A stretch of DNA of 64,000 nt, from contig OZ020620.1 in NCBI GenBank assembly GCA_963971575.1, forward strand, positions 36,223,992-36,287,991. Direction: 5' to 3'. Within the stretch, counting starts at the first letter, position 1, and each line of letters opens with the position of its first letter. The notes under the pieces are model-generated. The model made no database searches and had not been told where the DNA came from. It saw only the letters and a list, made by a program, of their open reading frames with translations. This DNA is from Liopterus haemorrhoidalis. Its lineage: Eukaryota > Arthropoda > Insecta > Coleoptera > Dytiscidae. Below, one piece after another: positions 12,122 through 24,100 of the stretch. Made by a program: the position numbers and the translations under genes.

Positions 12122-15100
12122 CTAAAACATATTTAGATAAGTTAGATAACATTTTCAACAGGGAATAGGACAAAAGTTCGACCAAGAAACAAACCATTCC
12201 ACTCAAACTCTCTATTGAATAAACCGGTAATGCCCACAATGCACACAGAAGCTAAATTACAATTTTATAAAGTTCAACTCTTCACTAATTTATCACAATT
12301 ACAACTTGAAAGTGAAATATTTTTAATCATGCTCCGAGCTACAGATAGCTCAAGGAGTAAGGATACGAAAGAAGTCTTTTTTTTAACTCCTTTAAGCTTA
12401 CTTCGAGCCTTTCGGCTTCTGCTGTCCTAGATTTTTACTAACTAAACCTAACCTAGTAACCTAGTTTTTAGTTACACAGTATTTTATTTTCCCCCACATT
12501 AGCCCATTAATAATAATGTAATAAACTCCAGTAAATATGATCAATTATACTTCATTTTGTGGGCAAAATAGGAGCTATTTCGACCTTGTTTTTAATTGGG
12601 TAACAACGTGGAAAAGTTTACACTGTAGAAAAATAGATTTCTGTCTCAACTTATTCTATTTGTCTGTTATTTTAACCCAAATTTGTAAACATAGGCGTAC
12701 AAACTAAGTTTACCTTGAATCTATTACTATACTAGCGTCGGCGAATCAGTGCAGTTACGTCACAATACGAAACAAAAGAATATATTGTTTGTTACGTCGT
12801 GTGACGTAACTGCACTGATTCGCCGACGCTAGTATACCTATTATTTCTAATAAGTAAAACGGAGGTATAAGCTGTTCACATTTCAAACCAGATCTGGTTA
12901 TTTTGGTGATTTTTATAGTGTATTACTGACTTTTAGAAACTTATATTGTAAAAAAGACTTTACAGTTTTGGGTTATATTTGTATTATTTTAGGTTAGTAT
13001 TATATTTTCAAAATATTTAAGATGTCACTATTCAAAATGAAATATGACAAATGATATTTTTTTAAATGACATTTATAATCTGACTTTTCAAATTAATTTT
13101 CTGTAATACCAACATGACATAAAGTTTCAAAGGTGCAAACTGTTGAAAACAAAATTTCCTCTTAGTTTGTTCTTACAAAAATGAACAGATTATATATGTT
13201 TAAATAATGTTAGAATATAAAAGCCAGTGAATAAATAGATTTTAAATTAATTTAGAATATATAAATATTAAGAGAAATATTTTAAAATGAAGTTGTCTGA
13301 AAATGAATTTATGTAAGTACGCCTCCAAACATGTTAATAATTTGTGTTGCCTTGATATGTATTTACATCCGTATTACGTTTGTGTTATAGTGTTGATTAA
13401 ATATAAACTTGAAATAAATGGGTTTTCCTCAGAATATAGAAAAATTACAACAGGTGTGCCACAAGGATCTCACTTGGGTCCTTTACTTTTTAATATCTTT
13501 ATTAATGACATATCTCAATGTTTCCTAAACTCTAGATTTATCATGTATTCTGACGATTTGAAAATTTTTGGAAAGGTAGAAAATTTTAATGACTGCAAAA
13601 ATATCCAAGAAGATATTGATAGATTTGTTGAATATTCAAAAATGAATAGATTGAAATTAAATATAAATAAATGTCATAAGATATCTTTCACAAGGAACAG
13701 AAACGTGCTGAATTATGAGTATGTAATTAATGGCAGCCCATTATCTAATGTTAGCCAAATGAGGGATCTCGGGGTTATTTTAGATTCTAAATTGATATTT
13801 GATGTTCATATCAATACAATAATACAAAAATCATACAGAATGTTAGGATTTTTATTAAGAGTTAGTAAACCTTTTGTGAAATGCAAGACTATACTATCAT
13901 TATATTTCACTCTAGTGAGAAGTCATCTTGAGTTTTCTACGATTTGTTGGTGTCCTAACTATATTACCTATATAAAACGTATGGAGAATATTCAGGATAG
14001 ATTTGTTAAATATTACAGTCGGAAATTTCCTACTTCAAAGATTAATATAATGTCTCTTGAGAAAAGACGATTATTTCTAGATTTATCATTTCTGTTTAAA
14101 ATTATTAATAATCTAGTTGATTGTCCAGAAATCTTAAACATTCTAATGTTTGACGTACCATCCTATAATACTAGAACTAATGATCTCTTTTCCTTACCAC
14201 GTAACCGCACTAATTCGGCGTATAATTCACCTGTTAACAGATTATGTTTAATTTTTAATAAATATTCCGCATTAGAATCTTTTCCAGATATTTTCAATTC
14301 AAATATTCTTACTTTTAAAAGGGTCATAAAAAATTGTCTATAAAACTATTATTTATAGTAAATTTTGTATAAAATTGTATTTTGCGTAATTTAATTGTTA
14401 TTATTATTATTACTTTTTTTTTTTTCTATTCTATATTATTTTTGTTTTTGTATAAATGAATTAATATTTTACATGTACACTGTAAATTTTTCTTTTTGTA
14501 TATCAGTGTTGCACTATTATTGGGACACTGTCCTGTTGTGCCGCCAATTCAATAAATAAAAAAAAATAAAAAAAATAAATAAATAATAAATATTAATTAT
14601 ATTTTCAATTGTTATATTATTTTTCATATGTGACAGGTTTGTATAAATAATACATTTTAATTAAATTTTAAATTATTTGAAACAAAAATTAGAATAATTG
14701 AACTTATTTTTAATTAATTTTAATTATTGAACTGTTCATTTACCTATATTTTACAATCTATTTAGAAATTAAGAATAATAGCAATTTTATGCATTTAAAT
14801 TATAACTTTTTTAAAAACATTAATTTTGAAACGTCAAATTTGAATTTACCGCAAAATGTATTTAATTTTAAATTATAAACTTTAATTTGATACAGTGTGA
14901 AACCGGCTGCGCTCGCAGCGCCATCTACTTCGTTCTTAAAAAAAAAATACAGTATAGTTCAAACAGATCGAACTTTCGTCACTCTTTCCAAACATGTAAC
15001 CTTCAAAATAAATGTAAATTATTCTAGTAATATTGTTACGAACCTTCCATAATTCAGCAAGTTCTTGTGATGATAGATCGGGAGATTCTAAAACCATGCT

Positions 15101-18100
15101 CATCACTAAAAACTTATCTCTAGAGAGTCCTCCCAACTGGAAGCCAGGTAATAATGTCAGAGTAACGTATGTGGTTTGACCTGGATTTAAGATACCTGCA
15201 CTTGGTCGAACACGGAATTTTTCAGGCGAGGTAGTTTTCATCTGTAATAATAACAATTCTAACAAAATTCAACTAAAATATTTAAGAGGGTAATATAGCT
15301 ACAGGCTATTCCAAACGTTTAGGCGGAACTAAATGGTAATTTCGTTCTTTTAAGTTGTCACAAGAAGGGACCTTGTTTGGGTTATTTCTTGTTTCAAGTT
15401 TGGTATGTGAATATTTAAAATTCCAACAGTGAAACCATGGAAACGAATGACATTTATTAAAAATATGACACATTTTTATGTATTTTGAAGACAAATAAAA
15501 TAAATAAATGGGAAATTTTTATTAAGAATGACAAAAAAATTAAAATTCAATGAAAATTACATTTTATAATGACAATCAACTTAATCTAGAATTTACAATG
15601 TGAATATGATTTACAAAGCTTAAACAAAATGACCAAAAGTCCGAATTAATTGATAAAAATTACTAGATTTCAAAATCTAGTTCCGCTTAAACATTTGGAA
15701 TAGCCAAATAAAAAATATATAATTTTTATTTTCCTTTGTGCTTATCTTAAAACATATAAATTTATGTCACTATGCAGCTGTGATAATATTGATACAAAAA
15801 AATCAATAAATTTAGCCATCCTATTATACAGGTGTGTACGGTCTTCTTATTTATTTTTTAATGGGTGATATTACAGGTCAAAAGAAGGCAAAAAACCTTA
15901 AAACACCTTAATAAAAGTTTTATAATAAATTTTTTTTTTTAAGTTTTTAATTTTTGGGGCTTTTCCTTCATAACTCTTCAAATATTTATCCAATCAAAAA
16001 AATGTATTTAGATAAAAGATTTGTCTTCTTATTCTTAACAATATTTGTAATATAAGTTTTTGCTGTTAAGTCAATAATAAGGGGGTTATTTAAATTTTTA
16101 ATTTTTAACCCCAAAAATTATAACCCCCAAAATATTGTTAAAATTAAGACAAATCTTTTATCTAAATGCATTTTTTTTTATTGGATAAATATTTGGAAAG
16201 TTATGGCAGAAAAACCCCAACAATGAAAAATTTAAATTACTCCATTATTATTCACCAAAAAATGTAAAACGAATATTGTTTAAAATAAAATGACAAATCT
16301 TTTATCTTAATATATTTTTACCAACCGCCAACATATATAAGGGAGGTATTGTGATCATACCGATTTTGACATTTTGAGATTTTGATGCATCTGCACGAAA
16401 TCTGTGTACACACGCAGAGCAAATTCGGCTAAAAGATTTTTATGAAACTTCATGTTTAAACTTTTGACATCAATGGCACGAGTTGATCAACTTTTGGTAA
16501 AAATTGGTTAACTAGAAATGGGAGTTTACTCGTGTCGGTTTTAAGATTTTTGCGAATATTTCACAACAGAGAAATATTTCGAAAAAATATATTTAACAAA
16601 AGTTGCTATAAAAGCAATAACTAACAACTTTTATTTGAGACATAAATCATATCTATTTTTTCATACTTATATGTAACGTTTCCATGATAAGGATAAATAA
16701 TATGTTAGAAAATATTGGGCCAAGTTATTTGTGCTCTGCTGCTAGAATATATTTTATGCAAGTTTGTGATTGCGATCGGTCCTGTGGTGGCCACAGCTGA
16801 TTTTTTTTGATTGGGTAAATATTTGGAGAGTTATGGCGGGAAAACTCCAAAAATTTAAAATTTAAATAACTCCCTTATTATTGACTTAAGAGCCAAAAAT
16901 GTAAAACGAATATTGTTTAAAATAAAAAGACAACATATTTATCCAAATGCATTTTTTAGATTGGATAAATATTTGGAGAGTTATGGCGGAAAAACCCCAA
17001 AAATTAAAAATTAAAATTACTCCCTTATTATTGATTTGACACAGCAAACACTTATAAAACAAATATTGTTATGAATAAGAAGAAAAATCTTTTATCTAAA
17101 TGCATTTTTTTGATTGGATAAATATTTGGAGAGTTATGGCGGAAAAACCCCAAAAAATCAAAACTTAAAAAAAATAATCAAACCAATTTTGTAAAGTAGT
17201 TACTATGATCATAGTAACTAAATTTGTCACTATGAGCAAGGTCAGTTACTATCATAGTAACTTTGGGGTATTTCGTATTCCGTAAGACAAAAGTTACTAC
17301 AATATTTAGTAATATGTTACTATAAAAGTTCCTATCATAGTAACTACCAAATGCTGGTGTTTATAAGTAATAACTTAGTTCTTATGAAGATAAAAATGGC
17401 GGACATTTGATTTTAAGTGTAATTTTTAGATATAATACAAAATGAAGAAGATTAGTAGAGAAAATTATATACCACACGTCAGGTTTAGTATGTTTACATT
17501 CATCTATTTAACGAATGTAATATTTGTACGCTGTCACTTGTATCGAAATGAAATGAAAATATAAGAATACGAACAGAATAGAAACAAATATACTATTCTA
17601 ATAGGCAAAATAGTCCTACAAAGGACTGATGTGATCCAAAAATATGATCAAAGAAAAGAAAATAAAAATAAGTTGAATATAACCTAAAAACTATGCAGTA
17701 CACAAAAAATCAAATAAGAAAATCTATAAGAAAATATATAACTAAACACAAAACTGCTAAATAAACAACAAACTAAATAAAAAAGGTTTTTAGAAATTAC
17801 TATAAGTTAGATATTTGAACGCAAGTCAGTATCAAAACACAACAGACGTGTTATTAAATGACAAATGTAAACATCGTTTTATTCAGGGATACCAATAAAA
17901 AAGTCCCTATATTAAATAAACACTTTTAAAAATTGTAAATCTTCAAAATGACTATCGAACACAAACTAAATATGACTTCAAAAGGTATGTTTTAGTAAAA
18001 TAAAAGAGCAAAAAGCAATATTATTCTATAATTCACATGCATAAAATCGATTTAGTTATTTTTTCGCCAGTAAATTTGTCATTCAAGTTATGACGCAAAA

Positions 18101-21100
18101 TGACGAACTGCGCTGTTTCAGCGACTGAGCTAAAGTAACTTTTTATAGAATTTATCTGAATATCTCTTTTATTATAAAACTTTTACAATATTAGTCTATA
18201 ATTAACATGCAAATAAATCGATTTAGTTATTTTTTCGCCACTAAGTTTGTCATTGAAGTTATGACGCAAAATGACGAACTGCGCTGTTTCAGCGACTGAG
18301 CTAAAGTAACTTTTTATAGAATTTATCTGAATATCTCTTTTATTATAAAACTTTTACAATATTACAGTCTGTTTCAAACGGTTAAGCGGAACTAAATGGG
18401 ACTTTCGTTCTTTTAGGTTGTCACGAGAAGGGATCTTGCTTGGGTTATTTCATTTTTCACGTTGGAATGTCAAAATTTAAAATTCCAACAGTGAAACCAC
18501 GGAAACGAATGACATATGTCAAAATTAAATTATTTTTTTACATATTTTAATGACAAAAAAATAAAAAAATGGGAAATTTGTATTAAGAATGACACAAAAA
18601 ATCAAAATATAAAGAAAATGACATTTTAAAATGATATTAACCTTAACCAAAAAATGTTTATTGTAAGTATGATTTACAAAGCTTAAACAACACGGTCGAA
18701 AAGCACGATTTAAACGATGAAAGTAACTAGATTGCAAAATCTAGTTCCGCCTAACCGTTTGGAACAGACTTTAGTCTATAATTCACATGCAAATAAATCG
18801 ATTTAGTTATTTTTTCGCCACTAAGTTTGTCATTGAAGTTATGACAACTGCAAAATGACGAACTGCGCTGTTTTAGCGACTGAGCTATAGTATAGAACTT
18901 TGAACTTTTTATAAAATTTATCTGAATATCTCTTTTATTATAAAACTTTTACTAAGGTGTTTTAAGGTTTTTCGCCTTCTTTTGACCTGTAGTATCACCC
19001 ATTAAAAAATAAATAAGAAGACCGTACAAATCCTGTATATAAAACCAGGATTTTAAAATTTACAATTTGCACTCATTTAAATTTACTATAATATAAGTTG
19101 ACACTTTTATTATGGAGTACATATATCATACGATAGAAATAGTGTCAATCGTATATTCATTTTCATTGAATAATTTATTTTTACTTTCTCATTGATTAAA
19201 TAAGTTACTGAAAATGTTTGAGAATCCCTGACAAAATGCTGACATCTGTGCACAACTGTATATATAGGTTAAGTTATATTAAAACATTAAAAAAATACTT
19301 AAAACATAATATTTACCTTATAAGACACTGCATATTTGTCATCGTTGTTCGTAAGAGTAACCGTACTCGACAGTTCGGGACCATCTTGTATAAATGTCAA
19401 ACAAGTCGATGGATTGACACTTAGAGCACCAGGCTCTGAAAATAAAACCAAATTACAATAAAACATTTATATATTTACGGTTAATAAGTTAAATTATTTA
19501 CCAAAGTTGTCTTTATCTCCGTAACTTCCTCCTAATTCAGACATTGGTGAACCATCAGCAAAATGAACCTAAAAATACATTAACAGCCAACTATTGATTT
19601 GAAATAATATAAACACAGCTTTGACTGATAAATAAATGTCACAACATATGACCTTTGTGTGAAGGTAAAGGTTATCTTTGTTTTATTCAATATGTTATGC
19701 TTTTACCACAGTTATCATTTATAAATTTGTTATGCTTGTACATTTACTATTTGATGATGACACAACAGGTGTAATATTGCAACAATTTTTTATGCATACA
19801 TCACATACCAACATACTAATAACTTTTAAAAATACTTTAGCCTTGACAGACCAAAAAAGAAATGATTTTATAAATAATTTATTTAATTATTCATTAAATA
19901 AGAAATAGGTGAACGACTTATAAATTTTATAATTTAATCAAATTTCTTATAAAATTGCTCCAATAGCGTGTTTCTTTCGTTTAAGTGGAATTAGATTTTG
20001 AATTCTATTAACTTTTACCGTTTAAGTGAGTATTTTGATAATTTTGATTAGCAAAAGCCCAATTAGAACCTTAGAAGGACAGCTCATGACAACTTACAAA
20101 AATAAAAATTCCAGTTAGTTCCGCTTAAACGTTTGGAACATTTTACAGACATTTTTCTACCTTGATAAAAAATAGGGTCCTCTTTAGTTAACGCCTTTTT
20201 GATCTGTGTAATTTTGAAAATTTTTAAATATTTCATTTTCGAAAGACCGTATCTCAAAAACTACATGAGATAGGTACCTGCGGATGGATTTTTTTATATC
20301 CCAAGGTCCTAAAGGGCCTTAGGGCATATAAAACCAAACATTTTTTTCTCTTGTGAAATTTTTAATATTTAATATTTTTTTTTTGATATTTTGAACAATC
20401 CTAAATTAAGAACAATAAAATATAAGGACCTGCGGTTTGAATTTTTGAAATCTACAGAGTTTTTCCTACCTACATAAATAATAGGGGCCTCCTTAGTTAA
20501 CGCCTTTTTGATCTGTATAGTTTTTAAAATTTGTAAATATTTCATTTTCGAAAGACCGTATCTCAAAATCTACATGAGATAGAGACCTGCGGTTGAAATT
20601 TTTGAAATCCTGAGGTCCTAAAAGGCCTTAGGACTCATTTTGAAGCAACACCCAAACAAAAAAAAAATTTGCAAAATTTTTAATTTTTCAGTTACTTATT
20701 TGAAATTTCATAAAATCCTAACTTAAAAACAATAAAATATAGAGAACTGAAGTTTGAATTTTTGAAATCTTTGTATATTGTTTAGTCTTGAAAAAAATTG
20801 GAGCCTTAATAACCCAACTTTTAAAATAAATACGAATCGTCAAACAAAACCTTTGAAAATGGTCAAAAATCAAAAAAATCGTAAGGGGTACCTTACGATT
20901 TTTTTGATTTTTTGCCATTTTCAAGGGTTTAGCTTAACCAGTCATATAAATTCAAAAAATTGGATGTTTAAGGCCTTATTTTTTTTCTAGACTAAACAAG
21001 GCACAAGGGTTTCAAAAATTGAAACCGCAGGTCTTTATAATTTACCGTTTTCAAAATAGAATTTTTTGAAGTTTTGAAAAAAAAATTGAAAAAGTCAAAA

Positions 21101-24100
21101 TTTTTCTAAAAGAAATAGTCTTCAAAATGTGACCTAAGGCCATTTAGGCCATCAGGATTCTAAAAATTCCAACCGCAGGTAGCTATATATTATAGTTTTT
21201 AAGATACAGTCACGTGAATATCAAAATTTTTGTAAAATTCGCCTATTTCAAAATGATTTAAATCAAAAATGGGCACGGGTCGTAAGGCCTCAATTTTTTT
21301 ACAAGATAAAAAACAATGATAATTCAAAAAATCAAACCGCAGGTCTATATCTTTTACCGTTCTCGAGATAGGATTTTCAAAAATTTCAAAATTTTCACAA
21401 AAATATTTTACTCCGGATATGTCTCAAAATGTCACCTAACGCCATCTAGGACCACGGGATTCCAAAAATGTAAGCAATGGGCCACTATCTCTTATAGTTT
21501 TTGAGATATGGTCAAACAAAATTAAAATCTAACCGATTTTAACAATAATTAAAATGGTCACAGTAGTATGAGGTTTAAATCTAAGAGGAAACAAATTTCT
21601 TCATGAGCCCAAAAAACAACGAGGAAGCGCAAAAATCACACTGTGGCTCTTCACATATATAGTTTTTGAAATATAATCATTAAATTTTGTCAATTAATTA
21701 GTATCTTACACTATACACGCAAGAAAATCACTGAATTTGTAAATAATTCATAAAGAAACGAATTTAGAAAAAATAACAGAAATAACAAATATGTGATCTT
21801 TACATAGGGTTACCAACCGTCCTACTTTAGTAGGACATGTCCTACAATTTCCTCCTTGTCCTACGTCCTACCTACTGTTAAAAAATATCGGAAATGTCCT
21901 ACTTTATAGTATTTTTACTTTTGAAGATCTAAAAAATATGATTTTAATAAAAAAATAAATAAATAAAATGTGAACGTCAACCAATAAACATATCTATGGT
22001 CTATTTCAAAGTAGAAAAATGTGTGTAAGAAGATAGGAGCTGTTTGTCCTTGGTTCGGATTGGTTTAGATCGTCATCCCTATTACACTGTTAAAATATTG
22101 TTTTTAGTCCAAGTTGACAGATGTTCAGTGTCGTACATTGGAAATATATATTATTTATATTATTTAATTTTTCTCATATATTTTGTTATTATTTACATAT
22201 TTAGACTTTTATTTATTTTCTTGGCGTAGATTTTATGGAGAAAATTCTCCATGTAATTTGTTTTTACGCAGTTATATATTTTTTAGGTTATCTGACATAT
22301 AAATATTTTTTGACAGTTGTCAATTAACAGATCAAGAAAGAGGACTAATGTGAGGCCAAAAGACAGCCCAGCTGATTGTGCCCAAAGAAGAAGTTATTGA
22401 TATAATTTTTAGACCTTCATATATACATATATTTTTAATTTTTATTTACAATAATTATTTAAATAAGAAACTTTAGCTCTGAAGATATATTGTTTGTTTT
22501 ATTGCTTTATTTAAACTCTTTTAGCCAAATCTCTCTTTTTATATATAGTACATAATTTTTAAAATTAATATTTTTTTAACTTTTTCAAATTTCCCATTAA
22601 ACTGAATTTATGTCGTATAAATATCGTAAGTGTATTATCTGCCTTGTTTATTTCAATATCTTATTAACCTTTTTTATTTAAAAAAAAAAATCTCTTGCTA
22701 ACCCAGTTACTACGCCCATGCCCTAGTTGTTTCCCGCTATACTGTATTTGATCAGTGTAAATCGTACTCGGTTCGCAGCGCTATCTACTTTTTTCTACTT
22801 TGAAATAGACCATAATTATATTTTTTATTACCATATATATTTAAATTTGATTGTTAATTATTTATTGGTTGTTTCTTACTACTATTAATTATATATAAAG
22901 AAAATTTAAAAAATGTCCTATGATTTATTTTATATTTTTATTTCTAAAATGTGATTTTGTTTAATATAAAGAAAGATGTGAACCAATAAATATATAATTA
23001 AATTTTCATATTAGTAGTATTACGTATTATTTATTGATTGTTTCTTGTTAATTGTATGTTATTAAGAAATTTATAAAAATGACCTATAATTTATTTTATA
23101 ATTTTATTTAAAAAATTAAACCATAATTAATTAGGGTTGAATCCCATAATAAGGCCTTTTTGAAAATTTGTTTAATAATATGAAGGGTTCGGGAGTAAAA
23201 CGTGTTAACTATCAATTTTATCTATTGTCGTAAATTCAATTTTAACTTTTATTGATGTATTGATATTGTAGTGACTACTGGTGAACTGCTATTTGTTTTT
23301 TAGATACTTTCATTTCCTTGACGATGAAATGATTGTGATGTCAAAATATTATTATTTGATTCTGTAGACGTTTTTTGATAATAAATAAGTTAAAGATAAA
23401 GCTACGATTATATTTATTTGTACAACTACATTGTGATACCACGAACTGTGACTCGATTTACCGAAACCAAACGGCAGGATTAATCCTCCAGAAAGGTGGA
23501 AGTTTGACAGATATTCTGCTAATTTCTTTTGAACCTTCCATGTATATGATCACGTCGGGGTCACCAATGTAGTTGTACAAATAAATATAATCGTAGCTTT
23601 ATCTTTAACTTATTTATTATCAAAAACGTCTACAGAATCTAATGACATAACAAAAATCAAATAATAATATTTTGACATCACAATCATTTCATCGTCAAGG
23701 AAATGAAAGTATTTAAAAAACAAATAGCAGTTCACCAGTAGTCACTACAATATTGATACATTTATATATATTATAAATTATTTATTTAATATTAGGTGTG
23801 TTCGATTTGCACATTTGCAGTTACTGTTTACTGCCGCGTTAAAGTGTTAACAGCCGTAACAAATAATCCGCAAGAGAAACAGCTGTAACTTTTTCGCAGT
23901 AGCGTCATAAACTGGCAGTAAATTACGACAAATTAAACAGATTTGCAGTTACTGCGACCAAACGAACAGATTTTTTTAACGCGGCAGTAAACAGTAACTG
24001 CAAATGTGCAAATCGAACACACCTATTATTAACTACGTTGGGCATAAATAAGAAAGAAGAATAATAGCGGGTTTACTTTACATGTTTTACATGCTTTTAG

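Larger units (their letters stand above)
15829..19035. mobile_element. 3.2-kb long-terminal-inverted-repeat element packed with internal arrays
   Basis: About 95-100 bp at each end are inverted repeats differing at only a few positions (TGTACGGTCTTCTTATTT inside CAGG at the left). TA flanks CAGG at 15827-15828 and follows CCTG at 19036-19037, suggesting a Tc1/mariner-type target. The interior has no transposase. It holds about 150-bp units (about 16180-17170), a cluster of short GTTACTAT palindromes (17198-17350), about 170-bp units (18022-18953) and a 407-bp MITE (18365-18771). It is non-autonomous and occupies most of MOSPD2 intron 7. Confidence 0.75.
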
